From Pseudomonadota bacterium (GTDB lineage: Bacteria > Pseudomonadota > Alphaproteobacteria > Rhizobiales > Rhizobiaceae): a DNA stretch of 59,100 nt. The stretch spans positions 1-59,100 of the forward strand of contig JAEYDD010000014.1 in NCBI GenBank assembly GCA_023404095.1, in the 5' to 3' direction. The notes under the pieces were generated by a model. That model ran no database searches. It saw only the letters and a list, made by a program, of their open reading frames with translations, and was not told the DNA's origin. This document shows, in pieces, positions 26,919 to 35,970 of this stretch (position 1 is its first letter; every line of letters starts with the position of its first letter). The position numbers were made by a program, and so were the translations under genes.

Positions 26919-28250
26919 ATGACGCCTGATACGCAGACTACCGAGGTCGAACGTTCGGCCATTCGCAAGGTGACCGTAAGGCTGGTGCCTTTCATCGCCC
27001 TGATGTTCTTCATCAACTTCCTCGATCGGACGGCGATCTCGTTTGCCGGCCCGAACGGGATGACAGAAGATCTGGGCATGACCGCAGCCCAGTTCGGCTT
27101 CGCTGCCGGCATCTTCTTCTTCGGCTACATCATTCTCGAAGTGCCGAGCAATCTCGCGCTTCACAAGTACGGCGCGCGCCGCTGGCTGGCCCGCATCATG
27201 GTGACCTGGGGTATCGTCGCGATCCTCTTCACATGGGTCAGCACGATCCCGCAGCTCTACGTGCTGCGCTTCCTGCTCGGCGTGGCCGAAGCGGGCTTCT
27301 TCCCGGGTGCCATCCTGTTCCTCAGCTCATGGGTTCCGCAGCGCCACCGCAACACGGTGCTCGCGTTCTTCTACCTGGCCCAGCCGCTCACCATTGTCGT
27401 GGGCGCGCCGCTGGCGGCCTCGCTGATCCAGGCGCACGGCCTGTTCGGGCTCGAGGGATGGCGGATCATGTTCTTCGGTGTTGCTCTCCCTGCGATCATC
27501 GTTGGCATCATCAGCTGGTTCTATCTCACCGACAAGCCGGAAGATGCGAAGTGGCTGACGGCCGAAGAAAAGGCGTGGCTGACGGGCGAACTGGCCCGTG
27601 AAGACAAGGCCAAGGCAGCCGCGCACGGCAAGATGACCGGCCTGGCGCTGACCGATCGTCGCGTCTGGATGCTGTCGGCGCTGTATTTCGGGCTGATCTA
27701 CGGTCTCTACGCGATCGCTTTCTTCCTTCCCACCATCATCTCCGGCTTCGAGGAGAAGTTCGGCACCAAGTTCGACGTCTTCGACAAGGGCCTGATCACA
27801 GCCATCCCGTATCTGCCTGCGGCCGTTTCGATCTACCTTTGGAGCAAGTTTGCCGCCAGGAAGGGCGTCAAGGGTTGGCACGTCGGGCTCCCCGCCATCA
27901 TTGGCGCCGTCAGCATTCCACTGGCGCTCTTCATGGGCTCGCCCGAAACCACGATCCTGATGATCACGATCACCGCCTGCGCGATCTTCTCGGCGCTGCC
28001 GAATTTCTGGGCCATCCCCTCGCGCTTCCTCACCGGCCCGGCCGCGGCCGCCGGCATCGCCCTGATCAACACAATCGGCAATGTAGCCGGCTTCGCCGCT
28101 CCCTACATCACCGGCGTGCTCAAGGACATGACGGGGCTGTACCAGTTGCCGATGTTCGTGGTCGGAGGCTTCATGCTGCTGGCTGCCGTCCTCGCCTTCT
28201 CCGTGGACCGGAAGGACCTGGCCTCGACGCCGCAGTTGCGCACCCACTGA
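26919..28250 (+). CDS. MFS transporter, anion:cation symporter (ACS) family
   Basis: 443 residues with twelve hydrophobic segments. ACS family markers are present: NFLDRTAISFAGPNGMTEDL near residue 32 in helix 1, GARRWLARIMVTWG in loop 2-3, and RFLLGVAEAGFFPGAILFLS in helix 4. ACS members take up organic anions such as hexuronates, phthalate, 4-hydroxyphenylacetate or allantoate; the substrate is not evident here. GAGGAGG lies before the ATG. It diverges from a LysR regulator and ends at a strong terminator. Confidence 0.9.
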   Translation: MTPDTQTTEVERSAIRKVTVRLVPFIALMFFINFLDRTAISFAGPNGMTEDLGMTAAQFGFAAGIFFFGYIILEVPSNLALHKYGARRWLARIMVTWGIVAILFTWVSTIPQLYVLRFLLGVAEAGFFPGAILFLSSWVPQRHRNTVLAFFYLAQPLTIVVGAPLAASLIQAHGLFGLEGWRIMFFGVALPAIIVGIISWFYLTDKPEDAKWLTAEEKAWLTGELAREDKAKAAAHGKMTGLALTDRRVWMLSALYFGLIYGLYAIAFFLPTIISGFEEKFGTKFDVFDKGLITAIPYLPAAVSIYLWSKFAARKGVKGWHVGLPAIIGAVSIPLALFMGSPETTILMITITACAIFSALPNFWAIPSRFLTGPAAAAGIALINTIGNVAGFAAPYITGVLKDMTGLYQLPMFVVGGFMLLAAVLAFSVDRKDLASTPQLRTH

Positions 28251-28276
28251 GGCAGTCCAAGCCCACTTGAATATCT

Positions 28277-28310
28277 AGGCCGGCGTCATCGACGCCGGCC
28301 TTTCTGTTTG
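28277..28310 (+). terminator. Rho-independent terminator after the MFS gene
   Basis: GGCCGGCGTC (28278-28287), loop ATC, GACGCCGGCC (28291-28300), flanked by an A-T closing pair and followed by TTTCTGTTT. Confidence 0.88.
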
Positions 28311-28357
28311 CGGCGGCAGGAGCATTCGCGAGGCCGTTGCGCACTCTTCCCCTCCGT

Positions 28358-28375
28358 CTACGACAAATGACGTAT
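28358..28375. promoter_or_regulatory. Imperfect palindrome upstream of urtA
   Basis: CTACGACAAATGACGTAT lies about 95 bases before the urtA start. It pairs at six of eight positions around a central AA and shares 14 of 18 bases with the perfect palindrome at 57998-58015. The flank CCGT before and GCAC after is also shared. It is a candidate regulator-binding site for the urea operon. Confidence 0.4.
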
Positions 28376-28469
28376 GTGCACTGCAACGTGAACATCCGAT
28401 GATCGTTTAAGCAACGGTTAAGAGACAAAACCGTCCCGTTGCCCTTACGAACTAGAGGGGTTCACCGAC

Positions 28470-29762
28470 ATGAATATCAAGGCACGCCTGACCGGCGCAT
28501 TTCTTGCTGCCGTTCTCTCGACCACCGCGCTCAATGGCGCATTCGCGGCCGATGACACAATCAAGGTCGGCATTCTGCACTCGCTGTCCGGCACCATGGC
28601 GATCTCGGAAACGACGCTGAAGGACGCCATGCTGATGCTCATCGACGAGCAGAACAAGAAGGGCGGCCTGCTTGGCAAGAAGCTGGAAGCCGTCGTCGTC
28701 GATCCGGCCTCCGACTGGCCGCTGTTTGCCGAAAAGGCCCGCGAGCTGATCTCCGTCGACAAGGTTTCGGCCGTGTTCGGCTGCTGGACCTCTGTGTCGC
28801 GCAAGTCGGTGCTGCCGGTCTTCGAGGAACTGAACTCGATCCTGTTCTACCCTGTCCAGTACGAAGGCGAGGAAAGCCAGCGCAATGTCTTCTACACCGG
28901 TGCGGCGCCGAACCAGCAGGCGATCCCGGCGGTGGACTACCTGATGGAGAACGAGGGCGTCGAGCGCTGGGTGCTGGCCGGTACCGACTATGTCTATCCG
29001 CGCACGACCAACAAGATTCTCGAAGCCTATCTGATTTCCAAGGGTGTCGCGCCCGAGGACATCATGATCAACTACACGCCGTTCGGCCATTCCGACTGGC
29101 AGACGATCGTTTCCGACATCAAGAAATTCGGCTCGGCCGGCAAGAAGACGGCCGTCGTCTCCACCATCAACGGCGATGCCAACGTGCCCTTCTACAAGGA
29201 ACTTGGCAACCAGGGCGTCAAGGCCGAGGACATCCCGGTCGTCGCCTTCTCGGTTGGTGAAGAAGAACTCGCCGGTCTCGACACAGCACCGCTTGTCGGC
29301 CACCTCGCCGCCTGGAACTACTTCCAGTCCGTCGACAACCCGGCCAATGCCGAGTTCATCAAGACCTGGAAGGCCTACACCAAGAACGACAAGCGCGTCA
29401 CCAACGACCCGATGGAAGCGCACTATATCGGCTTCAACATGTGGCTGAAGGCAGTCGAGAAGGCCGGCACCACCGACACCGACGCCGTGCTCGACGCCAT
29501 GATCGGCGTTTCCGTGCCGAACCTGTCGGGCGGCTTCTCCGCCATGATGCCGAACCACCACATCACCAAGCCGGTTCTGATCGGCGAGATCCAGGCCGAC
29601 GGCCAGTTCGAGACCGTCTGGCAGACCCCCGGGCTCGTTGTCGGCGACGAATGGTCCGACTACCTGCCGGATTCGAAGGACCTGATCTCCGACTGGCGCG
29701 CCCCGATGTCGTGCGGCAACTTCAACGTCGCCACCGGCAAGTGCGGCGGCAAGGGTTCCTGA
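28470..29762 (+). CDS. urtA: Urea ABC transporter substrate-binding protein
   Basis: 430 residues, the family's length. Signal peptide to about residue 26 (LNGAFAAD). The mature protein begins DTIKVGILHSLSGTMAISET, the classic opening of UrtA/AmiC-like binding proteins. SVFGCWTSVSRKSVLPVFEE and YPVQYEGEESQRNVFYTGAA are also UrtA hallmarks. It binds urea in the periplasm and delivers it to UrtBC. AGAGGGG lies upstream of the ATG. It is followed by a 12-bp hairpin and the rest of the urt operon, then urease, so imported urea is hydrolysed at once. Confidence 0.96.
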   Translation: MNIKARLTGAFLAAVLSTTALNGAFAADDTIKVGILHSLSGTMAISETTLKDAMLMLIDEQNKKGGLLGKKLEAVVVDPASDWPLFAEKARELISVDKVSAVFGCWTSVSRKSVLPVFEELNSILFYPVQYEGEESQRNVFYTGAAPNQQAIPAVDYLMENEGVERWVLAGTDYVYPRTTNKILEAYLISKGVAPEDIMINYTPFGHSDWQTIVSDIKKFGSAGKKTAVVSTINGDANVPFYKELGNQGVKAEDIPVVAFSVGEEELAGLDTAPLVGHLAAWNYFQSVDNPANAEFIKTWKAYTKNDKRVTNDPMEAHYIGFNMWLKAVEKAGTTDTDAVLDAMIGVSVPNLSGGFSAMMPNHHITKPVLIGEIQADGQFETVWQTPGLVVGDEWSDYLPDSKDLISDWRAPMSCGNFNVATGKCGGKGS

Positions 29763-29812
29763 TACGCCGGGATCGATCGGACGGCTGCGAAGGTTCGCCT
29801 TCGTGGCCGGCC

Positions 29813-29849
29813 GGAAGCATCCCGTCATCTCCGGTGGCGGGATGCTTCC
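29813..29849 (+). promoter_or_regulatory. 12-bp hairpin between urtA and urtB
   Basis: GGAAGCATCCCG (29813-29824) pairs perfectly with CGGGATGCTTCC (29838-29849) around a 13-base loop, with no T run. Like the hairpin behind the ytfQ-like gene, it probably caps and protects the abundant binding-protein mRNA, or partly terminates. Confidence 0.6.
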
Positions 29850-29911
29850 GAAATCTGAATGCGCATGCCGAAGGCCGAAACGGCCTGAAACGGCCCGGCG
29901 AGGATGAACCC

Positions 29912-31543
29912 ATGTTGACGCGGCTAGCCTATCGATCGCTCCAGTGCCTGCTGGTGACGTTTTGCCTTTTCATCACCGTATTTGCGACCGACCTCCGCGC
30001 CGAGGACGACTTGCGGGCGATGATCAATGCGCTGGGGGAGGGGAATTTCTCGCAGACGGCAAAGCAGGTGGAGGCGCTGGCGAAGACCGGCGACCCGAAG
30101 ATCGTTCCCGCCCTCGAGGCGCTTGCCGCGGGCGACCTCTATCAGCGCAAGGCCGACAAGCAGGTCTTTCTCACAAAATCGTCCGGCGGCAATCTCGTCC
30201 TCATCGATCCGCTGAGCGGCGAGGAGGCCGGCACGGAGGCATCCGGCGCGCTAACAAAAATCAAGGTCAACAACAGTCTGCGGCGCACCGTCCGTGCCGC
30301 ACTCGGCGGGCTGACGCTGATGAGCCCGGATGCCGGCGTCCGCCTGCAGGCCGCGCAAACCCTGCTGCGCACGCCTTCGGCGGACGCGCTCGAGCAGGTC
30401 GAGACGGCGCTTGCGGGGGAGACCGACGCCCGCGTGAAGACGGTGCTGGAGCGCGCGCGCGCCGCAGCACTGCTTGTATCGGACCGGCCGGACGGTGAGA
30501 AAAAATCAGCGATCCAGATCATCGCCAAGGCCGGCGGCCAGGAATCGCTCTCGCTGCTGAGCACGGCTCTTTCCTCTGCCGACGACACGCTGAAGCCCGA
30601 CATCGAGGCCGCCATCTCGGACATCCAGGACCGACAGGCCTTGTGGGCAGCAGGCCAGAACGTCTGGTACGGCCTGTCGCTCGGCTCCGTCCTGCTGCTG
30701 GCCGCGATCGGGCTTGCCATCACCTTCGGCGTCATGGGCATCATCAACATGGCGCATGGCGAGATGGTGATGCTCGGCGCCTACACCACCTTCGTCGTTC
30801 AGGAGGTCATCCGCACCTCGTTCCCGGGCCTGTTCGACTGGTCGCTCGCGATCGCCCTGCCGCTCGCCTTCCTCGTCACCGGCGCTGTCGGGCTTGCAAT
30901 CGAGCGCGGCGTGATCCGCTTCCTCTATGGCCGGCCGCTGGAGACGCTGCTTGCCACCTGGGGCATCTCGCTGATCCTGCAGCAGGCGGTCCGCACCATC
31001 TTCGGCCCGACCAACCGCGAGGTCGGCAATCCGTCGTGGATGTCCGGCGCCTTCGAGCTCGGCGGCCTGACGATCACCTGGAACCGTCTCTGGATCATTG
31101 TCTTCTCGCTCGCCGTCTTCGCAGCCCTGCTGTTCCTTCTGAAGAAGACGCCAATGGGCCTGCAGATGCGGGCGGTGACGCAGAACCGCCGCATGGCCTC
31201 CTCCATGGGCATCAGGACACCCTGGGTCGATGCGCTGACCTTCGCACTCGGTTCCGGCATCGCCGGCATCGCCGGCGTCGCGCTCTCGCAGATCGACAAC
31301 GTCTCGCCAAACCTCGGCCAGGGCTACATCATCGACAGCTTCATGGTGGTGGTATTCGGCGGCGTCGGCAATCTGTGGGGTACGTTGGTCGGCGCCTTCA
31401 CGCTCGGTATCCTCAACAAGTTCCTCGAACCCTACGCGGGCGCAGTCCTCGGTAAGATCCTCGTGCTGGTGCTCATCATCCTCTTCATCCAGAAGCGGCC
31501 GCGCGGGTTGTTCGCACTCAAGGGCAGGGCGGTGGAAGCATGA
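29912..31543 (+). CDS. urtB: Urea ABC transporter permease UrtB
   Basis: 543 residues from ATG 29912; the frame is open further upstream but GGCGAGGATG and the signal-like MLTRLAYRSLQCLLVTFCLF fix the start. Residues 30-235 form a soluble, probably periplasmic helical domain (ALGEGNFSQTAKQVEALAKT, QAAQTLLRTPSADALEQVE), which is normal for proteobacterial UrtB. A LivH-like permease domain follows with eight hydrophobic segments (GVMGIINMAHGEMVMLGAYT; GVGNLWGTLVGAFTLGILNK). It overlaps urtC by 4 bp. Confidence 0.94.
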   Translation: MLTRLAYRSLQCLLVTFCLFITVFATDLRAEDDLRAMINALGEGNFSQTAKQVEALAKTGDPKIVPALEALAAGDLYQRKADKQVFLTKSSGGNLVLIDPLSGEEAGTEASGALTKIKVNNSLRRTVRAALGGLTLMSPDAGVRLQAAQTLLRTPSADALEQVETALAGETDARVKTVLERARAAALLVSDRPDGEKKSAIQIIAKAGGQESLSLLSTALSSADDTLKPDIEAAISDIQDRQALWAAGQNVWYGLSLGSVLLLAAIGLAITFGVMGIINMAHGEMVMLGAYTTFVVQEVIRTSFPGLFDWSLAIALPLAFLVTGAVGLAIERGVIRFLYGRPLETLLATWGISLILQQAVRTIFGPTNREVGNPSWMSGAFELGGLTITWNRLWIIVFSLAVFAALLFLLKKTPMGLQMRAVTQNRRMASSMGIRTPWVDALTFALGSGIAGIAGVALSQIDNVSPNLGQGYIIDSFMVVVFGGVGNLWGTLVGAFTLGILNKFLEPYAGAVLGKILVLVLIILFIQKRPRGLFALKGRAVEA

Positions 31544-32703
31544 TCACCTCGTTTCTCCTCAAATCCTTGGACCGCACGATCGTCATCGCCGTGGCCATCA
31601 TTCTGGGGCTGGCGCTGGTGGTGCCGGCGCTGAACCTGCTGACGACACCGGATCATCCGCTGCATGTGCCGACCTACCTTGTCTCGCTGTTCGGCAAATA
31701 CCTCACCTATGCGCTGCTGGCACTGGCGCTCGATCTCGTCTGGGGCTTCTGCGGCATCCTCTCGCTCGGCCACGCCGCCTTCTTCGCGCTCGGCGGCTAC
31801 GCCATGGGCATGTACCTGATGCGCCAGATCGGCGCGCGCGGCTCGTACGGCAACCCGCTGCTGCCGGATTTCATGGTCTTTCTGAACTGGCAGGAACTTC
31901 CCTGGTTCTGGTACGGATTTGACATGTTCTGGTTCGCAGCCCTGATGGTGGTGCTGGTGCCGGGCCTGCTCGCCTTCGTCTTCGGCTGGTTCGCCTTCCG
32001 CTCGCGCGTCAACGGCGTCTATCTCTCGATCATCACCCAGGCGATGACGTTTGCGCTGCTGCTTGCCTTCTTCCGCAACGACATGGGTTTCGGCGGCAAC
32101 AACGGCCTGACTGACTTCAAGGACATCCTCGGTTTCAACATCCAGGCCGATGGTACCCGCGCTGCCCTGTTCGCGGCGTCCGCGGTGGCGCTTGCGGTCT
32201 CGCTGATCCTCACATCGGGCATGGTCCGCTCCAAATATGGAAAGATCCTCGTCGGCGTCCGTGACGCCGAGAGCCGCACCCGCTTCCTCGGCTACCGCGT
32301 CGAGCACTTCAAGCTGTTCGCCTTCACCATCTCGGCAATGATGGCGGGCGTCGCCGGCGCGCTGTACGTGCCGCAGGTCGGCATCATCAATCCCGGCGAA
32401 TTCGACCCGGCCAATTCCATCGAGGTGGTCATCTGGACGGCGGTCGGCGGTCGCGGCACGCTGATCGGCCCGATCATCGGCGCCGTTCTCGTCAATGGCG
32501 GAAAGAGCATCTTCACCGCCGCCTTCCCCGAGTTCTGGCTGTTCGCGCTCGGCGGCCTGTTCGTCCTCGTCACCCTGTTCCTGCCGAAGGGCATCGTCGG
32601 CACGCTGCAGGCATGGCGGGCGAAACGGAGGGAATATCGCAAGGCCGCAGCCGACGAGGCGGCGAGGGGGCAGGCAGCGGTCGAGCCGGTAGCTGCGGAG
32701 TGA
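31540..32703 (+). CDS. urtC: Urea ABC transporter permease UrtC
   Basis: 387 residues, LivM-like permease. DLVWGFCGILSLGHAAFFAL near residue 65 and NNGLTDFKDILGFNIQ, then GVIN-type loop EFDPANSIEVVIWTAVGGRG are family features. About nine hydrophobic segments, and a charged C-terminal tail. ATGA overlap with urtB; urtD begins 5 bp after its stop. Confidence 0.94.
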   Translation: MITSFLLKSLDRTIVIAVAIILGLALVVPALNLLTTPDHPLHVPTYLVSLFGKYLTYALLALALDLVWGFCGILSLGHAAFFALGGYAMGMYLMRQIGARGSYGNPLLPDFMVFLNWQELPWFWYGFDMFWFAALMVVLVPGLLAFVFGWFAFRSRVNGVYLSIITQAMTFALLLAFFRNDMGFGGNNGLTDFKDILGFNIQADGTRAALFAASAVALAVSLILTSGMVRSKYGKILVGVRDAESRTRFLGYRVEHFKLFAFTISAMMAGVAGALYVPQVGIINPGEFDPANSIEVVIWTAVGGRGTLIGPIIGAVLVNGGKSIFTAAFPEFWLFALGGLFVLVTLFLPKGIVGTLQAWRAKRREYRKAAADEAARGQAAVEPVAAE

Positions 32704-32708
32704 GAACG

Positions 32709-33461
32709 ATGAACGAGAAGAAACCGACCAGCCTGCTCTACCTCGACGGCGTTTCCGTCTCCTTCGACGGCTTCAAGGCGCTGAATTCGCTGTCCTTCGT
32801 GATCGAACCCGGCGAACTGCGGGCCATCATCGGCCCGAACGGTGCCGGCAAGACGACGATGATGGACATCATCACCGGCAAGACCCGGCCGGATGCCGGA
32901 GAGGTGTTCTTCAAGGGCGACATCGACCTGACAAAGCGCGACGAGGCAGAGATCGCCCAGCTCGGCATCGGCCGGAAGTTCCAGAAACCGACGGTCTTCG
33001 AGAGCCACACCGTCTGGGACAACCTCGAACTGGCGCTGAACCGAAAGCGCGGCGTCTTCGCCACCCTGTTCTACCGCATGACGGCGGAGGACAACGCCCG
33101 TATCGAGGAGATCCTGTCGACGGTGCGGCTTTCGAACCGCCGAAACGATCTCGCCGCGAGCCTGAGCCACGGACAGAAGCAATGGCTGGAAATCGGCATG
33201 CTACTCGCGCAGGAGCCTGAACTGCTTCTGGTCGACGAGCCGGTCGCCGGCATGACGGACGCGGAGACTGTCGAGACGGCGGTGCTCCTGAAGGAGATCG
33301 CCAGGACGCGCTCTGTCGTCGTCGTCGAGCATGACATGGGCTTCATCCGCGACCTGGGCGTCAAGGTAACATGCCTGGCGGAAGGTTCGGTGCTGGCGGA
33401 AGGCTCGATCGACTTCGTCAGTGCCGATCAGAAGGTGATTGAAAACTACCTGGGGCGGTGA
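32709..33461 (+). CDS. urtD: Urea ABC transporter ATP-binding protein UrtD
   Basis: 250 residues from ATG 32709; longer readings overlap urtC and lack a ribosome site. LivG-like ATPase: Walker A GPNGAGKTT near residue 42, signature LSHGQKQWLEIGMLLAQEP, Walker B LLLVDEPVAGM, switch His in VVVVEHDMGF. The Gln-rich HGQKQW signature is usual for UrtD. It pairs with UrtE to energise urea uptake. Confidence 0.95.
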   Translation: MNEKKPTSLLYLDGVSVSFDGFKALNSLSFVIEPGELRAIIGPNGAGKTTMMDIITGKTRPDAGEVFFKGDIDLTKRDEAEIAQLGIGRKFQKPTVFESHTVWDNLELALNRKRGVFATLFYRMTAEDNARIEEILSTVRLSNRRNDLAASLSHGQKQWLEIGMLLAQEPELLLVDEPVAGMTDAETVETAVLLKEIARTRSVVVVEHDMGFIRDLGVKVTCLAEGSVLAEGSIDFVSADQKVIENYLGR

Positions 33462-33494
33462 GGGTTCTGGGGACACGAACTTCCTTCACCCTGG

Positions 33495-33521
33495 CCCTCT
33501 CCCGCAGCACACGGGAGAGGG
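33495..33521. repeat. Perfect hairpin in the urtD-urtE gap (intergenic repeat type)
   Basis: CCCTCTCCCG (33495-33504), loop CAGCACA, CGGGAGAGGG (33512-33521). It lies in a 194-bp gap that is unusually long for this operon and reads like a rhizobial dispersed intergenic palindrome; the gap to 33655 has no gene. Confidence 0.55.
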
Positions 33522-33655
33522 GACAGATCAAGCAGGCCGCTGGCGTTGCGTGAACGGCGGCGAGTTTCCGGCCCTTCGCTCACGATGGGGGAGAGAGCCG
33601 GCACGGGCAAGGAAAGGCGGGGAATCCCGTCGCAAGACGACATCGAGGATCGGGC

Positions 33656-34351
33656 ATGCTGACAGTCGAAAAAGCCAATCTCCACTACGGTGCTGCGCAG
33701 GCGCTGCGCGGCATCTCGCTTTCGGCCGAGATGGGGAAGATCACCTGCGTCCTTGGCCGCAACGGTGTCGGCAAGTCGAGCCTCTTGCGCGCAGTGACCG
33801 GCCAGCATCCTTTGTCGTCGGGCAGCGTCAGCTTCAACGGTGTGGCGCTGAACGGCATGGCGCCTTACAGCCGCGCCAAGCAGGGGATCGGCTACGTGCC
33901 GCAGGGGCGCGAGATCTTCCCGCTATTGACGGTGAAGGAAAATCTCGAGAGTGGCTATGCGCCGCTGAAGCGGGCTGAGCGCTCCATTCCCGACGACATC
34001 TTCAGCCTGTTCCCGGTGCTCCAGTCGATGCTGGGCCGGCGCGGCGGCGACCTGTCCGGCGGCCAGCAGCAGCAGCTGGCGATCGGCCGCGCTCTGGTGA
34101 CGCGCCCGAAGATCCTGGTGCTGGACGAGCCGACCGAGGGTATCCAGCCGTCGATCATCAAGGACATCGGCCGTGCGATCAGATATCTGCGCGATTCCAC
34201 CGGCATGGCGATCCTGCTTGTGGAACAGTATCTTGACTTCTGTCGGGAGCTTGCCGATCACGTCTACATCATGGATCGGGGCGAGATCGTGCACGAAGGC
34301 CCGGCCGCAACGCTGGATACGCCCGAGGCGCGGCGGCATCTGACGGTATGA
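33656..34351 (+). CDS. urtE: Urea ABC transporter ATP-binding protein UrtE
   Basis: 231 residues, LivF-like ATPase. Walker A GRNGVGKSS near residue 37, signature LSGGQQQQLAIGRALVTRP, Walker B ILVLDEPTEGIQPS (the IQPS ending is typical of UrtE), switch His region ILLVEQYLDF. Last gene of the importer. The urease accessory gene ureD starts 100 bp on in the same direction. Confidence 0.95.
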   Translation: MLTVEKANLHYGAAQALRGISLSAEMGKITCVLGRNGVGKSSLLRAVTGQHPLSSGSVSFNGVALNGMAPYSRAKQGIGYVPQGREIFPLLTVKENLESGYAPLKRAERSIPDDIFSLFPVLQSMLGRRGGDLSGGQQQQLAIGRALVTRPKILVLDEPTEGIQPSIIKDIGRAIRYLRDSTGMAILLVEQYLDFCRELADHVYIMDRGEIVHEGPAATLDTPEARRHLTV

Positions 34352-34450
34352 TTGAAGTGGGTGCGACGTCCGGCACGCCAAGCCATTGCTTCGTCGCTCA
34401 GGATGCTGTGGATTGGGCAGAGAATTCAGAGCGCCAAGCGGAAGGCTGAC

Positions 34451-35287
34451 GTGAGCACGCAGAAAATCATCGCTGCCGAAACCCAAGGCCGTCCCCAGCG
34501 TGCCCGTGGTGTGGGTCGGCTGAAGGCCAAGGCACGGGCCGGACGGACCCGCCTCGATACCTTCTACCAGGAGGGCTGCGCCAAGATCCGCCTGCCGGAG
34601 ACCTTCGAGGCCGGCATGGAGGCGGTGCTGATCAACACCTCCGGCGGGCTCACCGGCGGTGACGCCGTCGCCTGGTCGTTCGAGGCGGCCGGGGGGACGC
34701 GACTGACGCTCACCACCCAGGCCTGCGAGAAGATCTACAAGGCAGCCGCCGGTACCGCAACGGTTTCGACGGCAATCACCGTCGGCCCCGGCGCGCGGGC
34801 AGACTGGCTACCGCAGGAGACGATCCTGTTCGACCGAGCTTCGCTGACGCGCAGCCTCGATGTCGACCTCGCCGGAGACGCCGAGTTCCTTGCAGTGGAG
34901 GCGGTGCTTTTCGGCCGCAAGGCGATGGGGGAGACAATCGCGGCGGGGCTGTTTCGCGACCGCTGGCGCATCCGTCGGCAGGGACGACTCGTCCACGTCG
35001 AGGAGGCACGGTTCGGTGGCGACATCGCCGGTCTAGCCGGGCGACAGGCCGTGCTCGCCGGCAACGGCGCCTTTGCGACACTGCTCTATTGTGGCCCGCA
35101 GGCCGAAGCGTTGCTAGCCCCGGTCCGTGCTCTGCTGGGTGATGCCATGGCCGGCGCAAGCCATTGGCAGGACAAGCTGGTCGCCCGCGTGACGGCGCCG
35201 GACGGCTTCACCTTGCGAAAAATTCTCATCCCGGTCATTTCGCACTTGCGTAACGGCGCAAGCCTGCCGAAAGTCTGGACACTCTAA
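34451..35287 (+). CDS. ureD: Urease accessory protein UreD
   Basis: 278 residues from GTG 34451 (GGAAGG 5 bases upstream); a reading from ATG 34352 would add 33 residues of unrelated look. UreD is the scaffold that with UreF and UreG loads nickel into apo-urease. Family features: RAGRTRLDTFYQEGCAKIRL, VLINTSGGLTGGD, and RLTLTTQACEKIYKA. The C-terminus RKILIPVISHLRNGASLPKV is typical of the family. Confidence 0.94.
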   Translation: MSTQKIIAAETQGRPQRARGVGRLKAKARAGRTRLDTFYQEGCAKIRLPETFEAGMEAVLINTSGGLTGGDAVAWSFEAAGGTRLTLTTQACEKIYKAAAGTATVSTAITVGPGARADWLPQETILFDRASLTRSLDVDLAGDAEFLAVEAVLFGRKAMGETIAAGLFRDRWRIRRQGRLVHVEEARFGGDIAGLAGRQAVLAGNGAFATLLYCGPQAEALLAPVRALLGDAMAGASHWQDKLVARVTAPDGFTLRKILIPVISHLRNGASLPKVWTL

Positions 35288-35396
35288 TGCGTGTGGCGAT
35301 CCCCTGGATTCGCCAGCGCTTCAGTTCCTTCTTTTCGTGCATGTCGCCGGCGCAGATATTTGTCGCGGCATGCACCAGTTGCAACGGACGGCCTTC

Positions 35397-35699
35397 ATGA
35401 ACCTGACCCCCCGCGAAAAAGACAAGCTCCTGATCGCCATGGCGGCCATCGTCGCCCGCCGCCGGCTGGAGCGCGGCGTCAAGCTGAACCATCCCGAGGC
35501 GATCGCGCTGATTACCGACTTCGTGGTCGAAGGCGCGCGCGACGGCCGCTCCGTCGCCGACCTGATGGAGGCCGGCGCCCATGTCGTCACGCGTGATCAG
35601 GTGATGGACGGGATCGCCGAGATGATCCACGATGTCCAGGTCGAGGCGACCTTCCCTGACGGCACAAAGCTCGTAACCGTCCACGAACCGATCCGGTAA
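35397..35699 (+). CDS. ureA: Urease subunit gamma
   Basis: 100 residues, exact family length, from ATG 35397. MNLTPREKDKLLIAMAAIVA, then KLNHPEAIALITDFVVEGAR and FPDGTKLVTVHEPIR are near-consensus. It forms the (gamma-beta-alpha)3 urease with UreB and UreC. It is separated from ureB by a DUF1272 gene, so the structural genes are interrupted. Confidence 0.97.
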   Translation: MNLTPREKDKLLIAMAAIVARRRLERGVKLNHPEAIALITDFVVEGARDGRSVADLMEAGAHVVTRDQVMDGIAEMIHDVQVEATFPDGTKLVTVHEPIR

Positions 35700-35702
35700 G
35701 CC

Positions 35703-35957
35703 ATGCTGGAACTTCGCCCCAACTGCGAGTGCTGCGACCGCGACCTGCCGCCGGAGAGCCGTGAAGCGCTGATCTGCACGTTCGAATGCACCTTCTGCGC
35801 CGCGTGCGCGAGCGGGGTTCTCGGGGGCGCCTGCCCGAACTGCGCCGGCGAACTCGTTCGGCGGCCGGTGCGCACGCCCGCCATGCTGGCGAAGTATCCC
35901 GCCTCGACGAAACGCATGCTGAAGGCCGAGGGCTGCGGCCCGCTGAAGGCAGCCTAG
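35703..35957 (+). CDS. DUF1272 domain protein, small zinc-ribbon type
   Basis: 84 residues. Many cysteines in pairs: CECCDRDL at 8-15, CTFECTFCAACA near 25-36, CPNC near 44-47, giving about four metal-binding knuckles. The opening LELRPNCECCDRDLPPES matches DUF1272, whose function is unknown. It starts 3 bp after ureA and ends 13 bp before ureB, so it is certainly cotranscribed with urease. A role in handling metal or in redox sensing is only a guess. Confidence 0.88.
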   Translation: MLELRPNCECCDRDLPPESREALICTFECTFCAACASGVLGGACPNCAGELVRRPVRTPAMLAKYPASTKRMLKAEGCGPLKAA

Positions 35958-35970
35958 GAGGAGAGACCCG

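Noticed and set aside
28452..29828. Minus-strand open frame of 458 codons opposite urtA
   Set aside because: UrtA motifs on the plus strand are clear; the antisense frame has no start signal.
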